A stretch of 64,000 nucleotides of DNA from Leuctra nigra (taxonomy: Eukaryota > Arthropoda > Insecta > Plecoptera > Leuctridae). Every line of letters begins with the position of its first letter. Position 1 is the first letter of the stretch. Location: contig OW203769.1 in NCBI GenBank assembly GCA_934045905.1, forward strand, positions 1,116,001-1,180,000, read 5' to 3'. The position numbers and the translations under genes were made by a program. Positions 22,766-34,789 of the stretch are shown one piece after another. The notes under the pieces were generated by a model. It did no database searches and had not been told where the DNA came from. It saw nothing but the letters and a program-made list of their open reading frames with translations.

Positions 22766-23460
22766 TTGAGCGAGCGTAGCGAGCGTCACCACGGTACTCT
22801 TATGGCACTATCTCTGTGTGTGTGTTTTTTTTTGTGGTCACACCATAGGTCAAACCGCTCAAGCAATCAATCTGAAATTTTGTACACATACTAACGTACT
22901 CTATGCGGTCCCTGGGTCCCCGGGATCCCGTGATTGGTTCAAATTTTAAAAAAAATATCTTTCGATTGGTTTGTTTTATCAATTTGAAATTTTGACAAGT
23001 CATTACCACTAACAGTTTACCCAATCATACAAAGTTTCAGCCAAATCCACCTATTGGTTAAAATTTAAAAAAATCTTTCATATGATTTTTGAAATTTAAA
23101 CTAGAACCGTATGACCGATCAACTTAAAACTTTGCATGGTCATTGGGACCAACATTATCTGTATTTTTGACAATTTTCAGACTTATCTGTGTTTAAATCC
23201 AAAAGTTACTGACATTTCACTGACAGTTTGCGTGTTATCTGTCAACAATCTCGAAAATGTTGATCACGGCTTCTTCGACTCTTTATAGTTCCAAGGTAGT
23301 TAGAGCAGAAACTTTCAAACGTATGAAACTAATATGACCGTTCAATAGATCGTCTAATATTGTGTAAGTACACACACTTATATCATATGAGTGGTCCCAG
23401 GTATATTTATTTAAATATATCCTATTATCCTATGATTTTTTAATTTTATCAAGGAACATC
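22766..23460 (+). mobile_element. Helitron-like repeat (second family), 5' part
   Basis: Same TTGAGCGAGCGTAGCGAGCG start as the preceding copy, only about 30 bases after that copy ends. It continues through the GACCGATCAACTTAAAACTT block but has no CTAG terminus. It is a head-to-tail partial copy. Confidence 0.5.
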
Positions 23461-23909
23461 CTTTACTATAATACGCTTAAAAGAGAAGAACGTCGTCCCT
23501 GTAGCAACGAGGCTGAAAATTTGGTTCTTTATACAAATCTTGAATTTTCCACCGATTAAGTTGAAACTCGCCAGTAATGAACATAATTACGTGACTTGAT
23601 TTATAGTAACACTTTCGCGACATTCTGTTCAGTATTTACCGAGCTATTCGTGAAAAACATCGCTTTTTCTGACCTCTTAATTTTAAACGTCAATTTCAAT
23701 TGTGCAGTGAAGATAAATTTTAGTATGCAGTGAAACGAATTTTCTGAAATCAACCTGAACAATATTCGGCCATGGAATCTTCTGTTTAAAAGGAAGTACA
23801 AATTAGCTCACTGCCACTAAGATATGCGCTATGAGAAGAGTATCAATTCGCGACGTCGCTACCGATACGCGTTTCCGTGGCGGACAGGTAGTTCTTCCTT
23901 GAGGTGATT

Positions 23910-24115
23910 TCAGGCAAACCCTCTATGACGAAACTTGGGAAGGAGTTTGGAGCGAGGGAAGGAGAAGATTAGTCTATACAATTCCTTCTCAATGTTGGAA
24001 ATATAATTTAAGTCCTCAAATTGTGTGCAGTTAACAACGTTATTGATGCTGTTTACGGAGAGGCAATATCTATCGATCAGATTGCTACCGTCAAATATAT
24101 GCAATTCTATGCTCT
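23910..24115 (-). other. Candidate coding exon of unknown function
   Basis: After a possible acceptor (CATTTGTAG) the minus strand is open for about 68 codons, reading SIELHIFDGSNLIDRYCLSV and later IEKELYRLIFSFPRSKLLPK to a TGA at 23910. Composition is more protein-like than its surroundings. No family recognised and no partner exon found. Confidence 0.22.
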
Positions 24116-24379
24116 ACAAATGATGACTCTCTTTCCATCAACCTAGAAATACTGCAACGTCTTCATGGAGACCTCAAGGAATACAACAGTGTATATTTTA
24201 TCTCTTGCGACCCCGAAGACCTTGCTAGAATGCAACCGAGTTCCTCAACTCGCTAACACCATCACGAACGTTCCTCTTCAGGATTCAGTTACTATGGTAA
24301 CTTCCGACAGTGGCCTAATTTATGCTCAGCATGAGACAGTTCCTATCGAATTATTTTTTGCAATGACCTATTAACCAAA

Positions 24380-24798
24380 AAGCTTACACATGGACAATTA
24401 ACAGCAAAGCACATGGAAAACTTTTTCCAAAGTCGGTTTATTCATCTACAAACCTGTATTCTCACATGGTTTACTATAGCATTATCCAGAGCTTTCAATT
24501 TCCTGAAATACAAGGAAAATTGGTACTACCAACCGATGCAATTTTTACGCAAAACATAGTCTATCCTGAAATTCTGTAACAGTTTTTCCTATACGCCAAA
24601 CATCAAGAAATTGTTCTTATATTCCATAATTGCATCTATTGTGAACACCTCTTTTCTTACTTCACTTGCTCCTCCTACTTTCCATCACCATCATAATTGA
24701 ATAAAAACAAATATCTATAAAAGAATTATTAATACACATTTAATAACTATCGCACATATTATTGCCTTTGACATGTATTACATGGCGGGTCCCTCTAG
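24380..24798 (+). mobile_element. Helitron-like non-autonomous repeat (copy 2)
   Basis: Matches 30-568 but lacks the 93-base MITE present there. It ends with a CATGT/ACATG hairpin, then GGCGGGTCCCTCTAG at 24798 followed by T. Confidence 0.55.
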
Positions 24799-24799
24799 T

Positions 24800-25011
24800 T
24801 TTTATCATAAAGGTTCAATCGATCAACTTAAAACTTTATGGCTATTGGGACTAATACTTTAGGAATATTTTGAGATTTTTATACCTACAAGTCTGACGAA
24901 TTTCAAGAATTATTGGCTTTTAATGATATTTTCGATAGACATATTTTCGGTTCGAGGTGTTGCGCGTGTCCGTGCTCGCTCATCAACGCGTTATACAGAG
25001 GGTTTTCCTAG
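24800..25011 (+). mobile_element. Helitron-like repeat (second family), 3' end
   Basis: Blocks GATCAACTTAAAACTTTATG and GTGCTCGCTCATCAACGCGT lead to GGGTTTTCCTAG at 25011. It is unusual for the family in being followed by C rather than T. Confidence 0.45.
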
Positions 25012-25043
25012 CTAATATTTGTCAGATTTTGTACCCATTAGAA

Positions 25044-25751
25044 CTATACTATTGTAAGCATGCTGGATCCTAGTGGTCCTCCTTGTATTGGACAGCTGTC
25101 ATTTGTTTTTTTATAATAAATTAATTTCTCTCTGGAGTCTTCGCCTTCATTCGTATCTTGAGTGTTGCTTTTTTCATTATGCCTCCGTAGCTCTCTGGGT
25201 TCCGTTGAGGATGTTATTGTAGCATTTTTCCCAGACACAAAAAGAAAATTGGAAACGGCTGCTTCCTGGTTTGCATGGGACATTATGAATGTTATGGCAT
25301 TACCCTTAATGCACACTTGCTCGCCAATGTCACTAGTAATTAAGGCAGCATCCCCCTCTACAATTATTCTTTGTCCTTGGCATGTCGGGGCTGGACCATT
25401 AATAGCATTGTCGTTGCCAAATGCGTGAACATGGTGGCCGGTCAATGTAGCCTCATTGCCACGATACATGGTTTAATTTCCACGCACAGTCACTCGATTC
25501 CCTTCCACGTTGTTGGAGTGTCCGATTACCAACCCATCGTCTCCTCGTACGGTGCACATATCCCCGATTAATCGAAACTCATTACCGACGATATCAACAT
25601 TATCGCCAGTTATATTCGAACGTAGTCCAATGACTCGATTGTACTGTCCAATCACTGTGTTTTCTGAACCAGATATTTTATTTGCATCTCCTATGATACG
25701 GGTGTTATATATCTCCAATGTCGCGTGGCTTAGACGTAGAGGGACCGCCAT
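25044..25751 (-). pseudogene. Heptad-repeat (predicted beta-roll) protein interrupted by one in-frame stop
   Basis: Starts ATG at 25751 just after an acceptor-like TTTGATTTCAG and is in one frame to 25044, except for a single TAA at 25475-25473. From about residue 17 it is built of seven-residue repeats [I/V/L]-x-G-x-x-N-x, for example IIGDANK, ISGSENT, VIGQYNR, VIGLRSN, LIGDMCT, VIGHSNN. The register continues across the stop (VRGN-stop-TM, then YRGNEAT, LTGHHVH, AFGNDNA), so both halves were one protein of about 234 residues. The C-terminal 70 residues are polar and not repetitive. Such spacing suggests a parallel beta-roll or beta-helix, as in YadA-type adhesin heads; function and origin are unknown. 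It may be a young pseudogene, a readthrough gene, or an assembly error at one base. Confidence 0.55.
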
Positions 25752-26326
25752 TTATCTGAAATCAAAGATATGTTGAAGACCCAGTTAAGTATTCATTGTA
25801 TCTATGCTGAAATATTTACCTATAGAAATTAATAATACGGATGAAGCGCAGGAAGCTAGGAAATGAACAATTTGAGGTACCGCGTCAAACTAACCTGGGA
25901 CTGGATTCACGAACTGTATTATCTGCTTATACGTATTATCTTTTGATACTTAGAACACCATGTTAAATGAAAGATAATACCAAAGATTGTACGAATTAGT
26001 AGATGATACTGAACTATATATAGAAAAAAAAACTATCCTATATATAGGGAAGAATCAAGATTAGGAATTTCGAATATAGGATTTTTTTGAAATAATATGC
26101 GATTTTAACTTTTTGGTACGCCTAATGTCAGACGTTCGATTCTGTTCATAAAACGAAATAAGGGGACTGATTTTATTTTCAAGTGAAAAACCCCGATTAC
26201 TTGAGCTTTTTTTGCACAACTACTTCTTGAATTTGTAACAAGGCATAAATATTTCAATAAATGGAGCGTTTTATATAGATTCCCCCCTCCCTCGTGCTCT
26301 TTTAGCAAGTATGAAATGACCACGCA

Positions 26327-26551
26327 GTTTCGGAGGTAACCTGCGAAATAAAAACGCGCACCCCGACTGGGAATCGAACCCAGATCCTTCGGGAAACTCG
26401 GATTCGCAAGAGTTGTATGGCAACCCAACTTGCTGATTAAGAATGCGTCCCGATAGCTTAATGGTTAAAGCATAGGGGCGGTAACCCGAAGGATCTGGGT
26501 TCGATTCCCAGTCGGGGTGCGCGTTTTTATTTCGCGGGTTACCTCCGAAAC
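26327..26551. repeat. Near-perfect 67-bp inverted repeat around tRNA-like sequence
   Basis: Arms 26327-26393 and 26485-26551 are complementary with about one mismatch, separated by 91 bases. Each arm contains the T-arm and 3' half of a tRNA-like sequence (CTGGGTTCGATTCCCAG); only the right side has a matching 5' half. Confidence 0.85.
26447..26519 (+). tRNA. tRNA-like sequence (possible GGT anticodon), probably tRNA-derived
   Basis: Folds as acceptor GTCCCGA/TCGGGGT with wobble pairs, D-arm GCTTAATGGTTAAAGC, anticodon stem with one mismatch and loop GCGGTAA, and T-arm CTGGG TTCGATT CCCAG. The loop has C where U33 is nearly universal, and the stem mismatch weakens the case for a working tRNA. 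A tRNA-derived SINE head is the main alternative. Confidence 0.35.
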
Positions 26552-26559
26552 ACCATCCC

Positions 26560-28280
26560 TAAGTGAGAGATTCACTAAATTTTCCATCATCATCAGACTA
26601 CGCAGTTGATGAGTTTCCTATATTTAGTTAAAACTAAAAATCAACAAGAGTTCTTTCTGCCGCCTCGCATCCCTTGGCATCACCCCCTGTGAGATTAAGA
26701 AGCTGTAAAAACAAACCCCGTCTACATGTGGCTTCTAACATTATGCAGACACACTTGTCTGCACTCACACTCACACACGTATATGATAGACGTATATGAC
26801 GTATACAGTTGATGTGAATATATTTCGAACGGCTAGATGGATGATGTTATGTAATTCGGGGAACGGGTTGTCTATGCACCGGTGACGTCTCGCATTATCA
26901 GAGAGCATCTGGACATCCACGATCACTCTCTGCATGCTACTCGATGTGATCAACAGCAGGGCAGTTAAAACTTGCGTTGGAACAGGTATTGAACGGGATC
27001 GTGCTGCAGGACGGATGAGGATTGATTCCAGAAGAACACTAGTTCAATAACGGAATGACGTGGAAAGCGAAAGTATCGTAGGAGATGATAAGCAAGCACA
27101 TTTAATGGATCTAATCTGTCACGGGATGAAGAATATCTCGGTTCACATCATTGTCTATTTCCCCGAGTACATGCAGTACTGCCGCATTATATATTCTTAC
27201 TTTTGAAGGATACACCTACCTAGCCTTGACGTAAACGAACTGTACAATTCACTTAAAGATTCACGGACAGACAGAAAAGAAAACATAACCAAAAGTTAGG
27301 TTTGGTCGCCTGCATAAATTACTTAATGCATCAATCACAAGTGGAATAAACTTGATCTATGAATTGTATTGTAATTTGCGAACTGGATTTCTATCTTGTC
27401 CCACAATGCTTGTGTGGTGGCTATGCCAGTGGCTATTTGTAATTACAATTGTTTTACATTTATTCATATTCATAATAATTTATTCATAATAATAACAAAA
27501 TAAATAAATAAATAAATAAAAACTAGGATGAATGATCAAGATCATTCAAGTCAATAAATAAAACAATAGAACAATACCATTAGCAAATAATAATTTACAT
27601 AGTACATCTCTTGACAAAAAGGTATTCAAAACCTGCCATAGATGATGATGATTTTAATGTATCTTCGAGTTTTTTGTAGCAACTACATTATTAAATATTT
27701 TTGAAATATTACTGTCATTAAGTTATTATAATAATGTAAGGAATAAACAGGATTTTTTAAATTAAATAAATCCCGTTAATTAACTAATAAGTGTACTTAT
27801 GTCGTTTTTTCAGGCCCAGAATTGCACGGTTTTTTAAAATTAACTTTGTATGTTCGCTGTGTTGTGAATGGCTTAAAAGGTCTTGTAAAAATATGATGAA
27901 ATATCACTTTTTTCATTTTTTATTTTAATTTTAGAATAACGTGTATTGATATGTTTCCCTTCCATGGTAAAATATTCATGAAGGTGTGATAACAATTAAT
28001 TTGTCAAAAAAATAAAACGAATGATGATTGCGTGTGATTCTACTGCGTGTTCAGCAACTTCAAACTAACTTTACCGAGTTCTTTTTTTCAAATGCTTTTG
28101 TATATTAAAATCCCTACTACTTTTTAATCCTTACAGCTATTGATCTGTAATTTTTCTTGTGTATTGTAAACATATCTGTGTCAAACATATAATCAGGAAA
28201 TTTTAATCAAATTTTTTTTTAAATTTTTGGAGGTCTTTTTGCACCAAGTTTGTCAAATTTAACGGTAATAAAATATATTG
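26560..28280. other. AT-rich non-coding stretch, no gene seen
   Basis: Contains an (AATA)n microsatellite at about 27498-27521 and a motif near 27793 (GTGTACTTATGTCGTTTTTT) that recurs four more times at 29.45-29.78 kb. No exon supported. Confidence 0.5.
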
Positions 28281-28284
28281 TTAA

Positions 28285-28921
28285 GGGCCATTCCACGGTA
28301 ACTCACATTACATTCAGAACAAAATTTGTTCAATAATTTGTTATTTTTATTGCTCAAATAATTAGAAAATAAGTTACAAAAAATATTAATGATACTGTCT
28401 TGATAATATGTGTATGGTACCATTAAGACATTGGTGCCCAAAAATTCATTAGTTTTGAAATTAATTAAAAACATGTTGGTAACTCACATTACAAAAAAGT
28501 GACACTCTGAATGAGTCCACATACTAAAAATTAAAATTTTCTTCTCTAATCAATGCTACAATATTGCTTTGTTTCCCAACACACAAACAATAGATAATTA
28601 AACACTATTTAAAAAAGAACCTAAATTAATGTGAGGTTTTTAATTAATAACATCACTTTATGTTGGTAACTCACATTACAGAAAAAAGTAACTCACATTA
28701 CACTTGTGATTTAACATTGGTTTCCCTATACCAAAATAGCATGTACATTTTTTTTTTTTAAATTCAAAATTTTTTATGTTTGAAATTTTTTATTATTTAT
28801 TTGGTTTGTTTTTGACAACAAAATTGCAAATTTTATTAAAATTCTTCAATTGTAAGGCCTTAAATTAAATATTTAAAAAAACACAATCGAGATATTTTCC
28901 CCTAGTTCCATGGAATGGCCC
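28285..28921. mobile_element. TTAA-flanked MITE with internal sub-repeats
   Basis: Termini GGGCCATTCCACGG and CCATGGAATGGCCC are inverted copies and are flanked by TTAA at 28281-28284 and 28922-28925, the target duplication used by piggyBac-type transposases. The interior repeats TAACTCACATTACA at about 28298, 28480, 28666 and 28690. No ORF of note. Confidence 0.75.
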
Positions 28922-28929
28922 TTAACCGA

Positions 28930-30701
28930 AAAAAACTTGCGAACCATAATGCTTGTAGAAAATTCCCCATTACATTGTGTATGTAACACATAAACAGTTA
29001 TTTAAAGATTTTGAAAAAATTAAAAAAACGAAAAATATAAAAGCCTTAGGCTTTTTACTAAGGCCCTTTTTTAAACAGTAAACATCAAATAAAATTTGCA
29101 AAAAAAATACAAATTATTTTTTTTAATTAGTTTTGAGTACTTGCAATATTAATCCAAATTTTTAAAGAGATTCAATTATAAACACCTGAGATACTGATTT
29201 CACAAGACCTTCCCCTTACCCTTTAACTAGTGAGTTATTTTGTAGGTAGGTAGAGGTAGAAATTCTATATCCTTTTTGCGATGTGTTAGGAAGCAGATTT
29301 TTGTATGATGAAAATATAAAGCTATCAAATATTAAACAAATTTTTAAAATTTCAAAAAAAAAAATTATTATTTTTTGCATTTTTTTTTCTATGTATATGT
29401 AGAATGCCAGCACGTACGAGATACGTGCATACCCGTTAAAGGGTTAAGTGTACTTAGGTCGTTTTTCCTGCCACTGAAAAAGCAATTTGTAAGGCAGTAC
29501 TTTGGTAGTTTTTCCAGCCACTGAAATAGCAATTTGTAATGCTGTACGGCATGGATGAATGTGGCTTAACTGCACTTAGGTAGTTTTTCCAGGAACAAAA
29601 TTTTCAATAGTAACAAAAACGATGTACTAAAGCAAATCAATATTTGTTATTAATAACAATTTTTAAAATCTGACTTCACCATTGGATTCCTTGATTTTTT
29701 TTATAGATTTTACATATACAAATCTCATTTTTGCATTTGTGTACTTAAGCCGTTATTCCTGCCAGCCACAGAAATATTGACTCGTCTAGAGCGGTTTTAA
29801 TAAAATTGTGGTTATTTTTTAAATTAAAATAGTTTGTGTAACAATCTATGGGATCAAGCTAATTATGTTTTTGCGTGGCACAAAATATTGAAAAAAATTA
29901 ATAAAATAATGAAAGTAAAATATTATTTTATTTTTCAGTAAAAAAACATAATATGGTTTAATCGATATTGATTTTGTAACTTTGATAAAAACAAAATGGC
30001 GACCTAAAATTTGGTAAACTTTTGTTTATGAGGTACGTTGGTAGACCTAAATAATAATGTTAAATAATTTGTTTTTGAAATAATTAATTTTTAGTCCACA
30101 TTTTATATTAAATTGTAAGAAAATTTCCACATTTAAAATTTATTTCAAATATTTTTATTATTTTTCTCTGATTTTATTTTATTTTAAAAATGTACTGCTC
30201 TTAATTTTTTTAGTGCCAAAATTCATTTTTAATACACTTTTGAAATTATTATATAATTTTTAATATATGTAAATTTGTTATAGAAAAAGAATATTCCCTT
30301 TTATTTATGTATTTTTAGGGGGGAACGTTTCGGAACATTTCTGTCCAGAGTGTAACAATATATTGTTACCTTTTGATATTTTCTTCCATTTGATATGACT
30401 ATAATATAAATCACTCAAGAAAGAACATACATTGCTGATTCGCATTGCTGATTCGCATTTTATTAAAAGATTTTAGTTGGTACACCAACTAACTTCCAAT
30501 TGTTCCACAAATTGCCTCAACCTTGTTCTGTCCTCCCACTGTCTCAGCCTCCAACTCACTCCAACTTCCTCCTCTCTCCAAAACATCCTCCTTTATAAGG
30601 AGACCGCTTGGTCAGTACAGACTTCTAGTAATTAAAGGTACATAAAAATGTGCTTGTACAGGAAGAAAGCGTGCCCTGCAGTCCGGAGAAGAAGCCAGCA
30701 A
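28930..30701. other. Very AT-rich stretch with a scattered short repeat
   Basis: No gene. The motif GTACTTAGGTCGTTTTTCCT, with the following CCACTGAAAAAGCAATTTGT, recurs in diverged form near 29450, 29500, 29570 and 29740. A GC-richer patch at 30.48-30.72 kb has no clear frame. Confidence 0.5.
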
Positions 30702-31576
30702 TGCAACCAAATAAATGCGAGCAGATAAGATCACCAAAGAGTGAGTTACTTGATAATGTTCATACTTTTACCAATCAACATAAACTCTTTCTGATATAAA
30801 CAGTCATTTATATTGGGGTCATATTCTATCACCATCCAAAAACATTCCGTGTATAAATGCCAGCCAAGTCTCTTCAACTATAAAAAAATAGAAGACATCT
30901 TGTCGTTTTAATCATACTTGTTTCAATATGTTGCACTAATCATAAGCTTTCATATGATATGCCAATGGACTAGGTTGATATACCTAATTTGATAAATTGA
31001 TAATGACAACAATTAGTTTTTGCCAAATTTAGAGATTTGGCCCAACCACCCTAATAAAAAATTGGTGAACCTTTGATATGTTTTAAAGGGCTTTGTTCTG
31101 TATCGTTCCACATCAAATAATCTTTTAATCTTTTAATCTTTTAATCTTTTTTGCAACCAAATAAATGCGAGCAGATAAGATCACCAAAGAGTGAGTTACT
31201 TGATAATGTTCATACTTTTACCAATCAACATAAACTCTTTCTGATATAAACAGTCATTTATATTGGGGTCATATTCTATCGCCATCCAAAAACATTCCGT
31301 GTATAAATGCCAGCCAAGTCTCTTCAACTATAAAAAAATAGAAGACATCTTGTCGTTTTAATCATACTTGTTTCAATATGTTGCACTAATCATAAGCTTT
31401 CATATGATATGCCAATGGACTAGGTTGATATACCTAATTTGATAAATTGATAATGACAACAATTAGTTTTTGCCAAATTTAGAGATTTGGCCCAACCACC
31501 CTAATAAAAAATTGGTGAACCTTTGATATGTTTTAAAGGGCTTTGTTCTGTATCGTTCCACATCAAATAATCTTTT
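30702..31576 (+). repeat. Recent 425-bp tandem duplication (offset 450 bp)
   Basis: 30702-31126 and 31152-31576 are identical by eye except for one substitution in CTATC[A/G]CCATCC. They are joined by three copies of the octamer AATCTTTT that ends each unit. The unit includes the ACATTCCGTGTATAAATGCC block related to the foldback arms at 18.5 and 62.6 kb. No gene in the unit. Confidence 0.9.
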
Positions 31577-31879
31577 GTAAATAGGTGATTTAGAAAATTA
31601 ATATAATCTTAGACTTTGCACTCAAAAATAAAAATCGCGTTTTTAAACTATTTGACAGATTCATTGACCTAATGATGATAAAATAATTTTGGAGAACTTT
31701 TGATATGTTATAAACTAGGGGCGTTTAACGATTATTTTATTTAAATCGATGATTAATTCGATTTTCGTGTTTTAAATGTTTAATTAATCAAATTAAATCG
31801 TATTGGAAAAAGTTCCAAGATGGCTGACAAGCTAAAACTAACAGGACAGTGGAAGGATAAAGAAGGATAAAAAGGAAGG

Positions 31880-32110
31880 ATTTATGTAAATAATGAAGGA
31901 TAGCCAATTGCCCACAGAGCTGAGACCATCAGCTGTCCTCGCCGAGCAATAATGCGTTGGACGTACATTATGGACAAAGTTTAAGTTTGAAATAAAACAA
32001 TGTTTACATTCTTTTAAATGATGTGATCACGACGAATTTTAAAAATGTTCTGTGGAAACGATACAATTTGTAGCATTGTCATCCAAATCAACAATCGCTT
32101 TTTTCAATAA
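31880..32110 (+). repeat. Left arm of a distant inverted repeat pair
   Basis: Shares, in reverse complement, the blocks GAGCAATAATGCGTTGGACG, AATTCGTCG and CAACAATCGCTTT with 36335-36545, about 70-80% similar by eye. Together they bracket about 4.2 kb of nested LINEs. Confidence 0.6.
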
Positions 32111-32321
32111 TAAAACAAGTATTATTGTTGATAATTTTGAAACCACGGCTCATGTAACCATTTCTAAACAGATTCCCAGAGTGTTCTGACTGCACTGCGA
32201 TGTGCAGGGATAAATACTAAAACTTCACCCATCATATTAAGAATAAAATATTTAATTCAAGAACTGAAAAATAAGAATATCGTTACCCACTTTCTGTGGA
32301 TACCAGGATACTGAGGCTTAA

Positions 32322-32892
32322 GGGGACCCGAAACCCCTTGTTTGCAAAAAAAAAATTATTTTGTTACTTCATATTTTTCTGTGATGTTTTGTGAGTACAT
32401 TGATACCAAATACATGTTTATTTGAAAAATAATTCGATCCCAGGAAAAAACATTAGAAGTAATCTTTGCAGATTCTGAATGCAAATTTCTAGAGATTTCT
32501 GCAGTAGAATAAGGTTGTAGGATTAGGTTGCTCTTACTTTTTATTGCCGATGACTCAAAATGTTGTTTTCCAGTACATATGTAGGTACCTTTTTCTCAGT
32601 AATGGATTGTCCAAATTAATTGAAATTTTTATGGCAACTTCCAGTAATAGTTACACAAATTTTAACACAGGCTTTTGATGATTCTTTAATTATGTGAGTT
32701 TAAAAAAAATAAACAAATGTTTACAAATATAAAAAAAATAATGCTTAAATAAAGAAACTACCAAGTCAAAGTCTATTATGAAGCTTTAGTAACCATAAAA
32801 AAATCATAAAGTTTGGTTTAGCCAGTTCATAGAAAAATGTACATCAATAGAATAGAATTTAACATGGCGGGAATAGGGGGTTCTGGGTCCCC
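32322..32892. mobile_element. TTAA-flanked MITE inserted in the RNase H domain of LINE-A
   Basis: 16-bp inverted ends GGGGACCCGAAACCCC and GGGGTTCTGGGTCCCC are flanked by TTAA at 32318-32321 and 32893-32896. It splits the RNase H frame between WIPGY and NEVAD. No ORF. TTAA suggests piggyBac-type mobilisation. Confidence 0.75.
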
Positions 32893-32961
32893 TTAATAGA
32901 AAATGAAGTAGCTGATTAACTTGCGAAGTCCGCTAACATCAATTCTCAATTCAACTCAATA

Positions 32962-34100
32962 TCAATTCTGCTCAATGTTTCTTGCAAAATGACTTCAATA
33001 ATTTATTACGATGGGCCCACGATCACGGATTAACAATCAATAGTAAGAAAACAAAAGTTATGCATATTCACTCACCACATAAATTGCACTTAGATGTTAA
33101 CCTTACCTTTCATAATAACGCATGTTTACATGCTAAATTCAACAATAGAACAAATTTATTTCAAGGTGTTTGTACATGCAACATGTCTATTGGAAATGTA
33201 AATACATATTTGTATTTAGGAGTTACTATTGACAAGCATTTTAAATGGGATAAACACATCGAAAAGGTTTGCAATCGCTTAAGAGCAGGAATGTATAGCC
33301 TCCGTATTTTAAAACCACTCGTTAATTACTCAACGCTTAAAATAGTTTATTTTGCTTTAATTGAATCAGTAATTAGATATGCTATACTTGCTTGGGGTGC
33401 CACAACGGACTCATTTCTTTAAAAAATTTATAGTATACAGAAAAGAATTTTTAAAATTATAATCCCCCCAAAAGATGCCTTGAAAAATTATCAGTTTATG
33501 ACAGTTCATCAACTGCACCTATACGTTTTCCTTATAACAAATTATTATTCTGATGAACATAAAGCACTCGCGCAACATAATTACGTAACAAGAAACAAAC
33601 ATAAATTAGTAATGCCTCCCAACATTCATAATTCATACGGAGATCAGCAGCGGTCATTTCTCATTCCCAAACTATTCAACACACTTCCACCCAGTTTACA
33701 AAATTTAGAAAAATTTAAGACAGTTAAAAAGGCAATTAAAGAGTGGATTTTCACCACGGAGGATGAATGAAATTATTATTATTATTATTATTATGGTGTT
33801 CTGATATTATGTATTATTTATTTATTTATTATTGTATGATATTTACCTTGATGTAGTATTTGCATCTATGGATTTGTACACTGTACTTTGTAATTTGTAA
33901 TTTGAATTTGAATTTGATGATTATTATTATTAAAAGTAGTTATTAGTTGTTTTATTGTGACGGTTATTTATGTTGTTGTTGTTGTTGTTTATATATAGAA
34001 GTCCTGCAGACAAGCCACTGTTTGGTTTTGTGGGACTGAGGATTTTCTTATGTACTATTAATTTGCAACAATAAATAAAAAAAAATAAAAAAATAAAATA
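32962..34100 (+). mobile_element. LINE-B (CR1/Jockey-like RT C-terminus), 5'-truncated, inserted in LINE-A
   Basis: Starts abruptly within RT sequence and ends in an A-rich tail (AATAAATAAAAAAAAATAAA, about 34070-34100), preceded by an (ATT)n run at 33774-33794 and a TTTGAATTTGAATTTGA block near 33905. Adjacent sequences on both sides belong to LINE-A. No clear target duplication was found. Confidence 0.65.
32982..33770 (+). pseudogene. Non-LTR reverse transcriptase C-terminal region (LINE-B)
   Basis: One frame of about 262 codons with a single in-frame TAA at 33420-33422. It shows the post-palm motif LTINSKKTKVMHI, the YLGVTIDKHFKWDKHI motif, then the thumb region SVIRYAILAWGATTD and the terminal segment SFLIPKLFNTLPPSLQNLEK. 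These are hallmarks of RT C-termini in CR1/Jockey/Rex-type LINEs. The catalytic F/Y-A-D-D box lies upstream of the truncation and is missing. Confidence 0.75.
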
Positions 34101-34789
34101 AACAATGAAGATTTAATGAACCTCCCATACACTGATTTTATAACAGACATCAAGAATGAAATTATGGATCAATGGCAGCTACAATGGCTACTTTACAAAA
34201 ATAATGATTCATCACAATACACCAGATAAAGAAACAGAATAGATAAAAAAAAAATGATATAGCGAAGAAATTAAAAGCAGAACAAATTAACAACAATTTC
34301 AAGAATGAGAACAGGCCACTGCAGCACCAAAGAGCACCTTCAGAGAATAGGTGTTGTGGACTGTGGAGGATCTCATATGTGACTGCGAAGAGGAAGTCGA
34401 GACACTAAAGCACATATTCTTTAATTGCGAACTACCACAATACATAGAATCCAGGAAAATATTTTTGGCATATCTAATGAAAGACAAAATGCAAATACCA
34501 ATATCAGTTAAACACATGCTGGGACGGACTTCACCAAGTATACACAAAGCCATGATGGGATTCGTAAATAATTCAAAAAAGCAACTATAAAAAGTGATCA
34601 AAATTAAAAATGTAAATAAATACAAATTTAAAATTTCGCGCGCAAATGCACATCGACTGCTGGCTGAAATAAGCTTTGGCTTTCTGGCCAAACAAAATCA
34701 AAGTAGAAGAAGATGTGTTTCCATGTACATTGAAAATTCCAGAAGGCTAATTGACAATCTATTTCCATGAATTCTTGACAAGTTCTTAC

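Larger units (their letters stand above)
32168..34590 (+). mobile_element. LINE-A (RNase H-bearing non-LTR element), interrupted by two insertions
   Basis: Coding pieces in order: RNase H start TDSQSVLTAL (about 32175) to HFLWIPGY (32310); then NEVAD-x-LAKSAN (32900-32945); then LPYTDFITDIKNEIMDQWQL (34115-34180) and a C-terminal finger with MRTGHCSTKEHLQRIGV and C-x-C...H...C residues (34305-34430). The breaks coincide with a TTAA MITE (32322-32892) and a second LINE (about 32962-34100). Removing the inserts brings the pieces back into family order. Several stops show it is dead. Confidence 0.65.
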
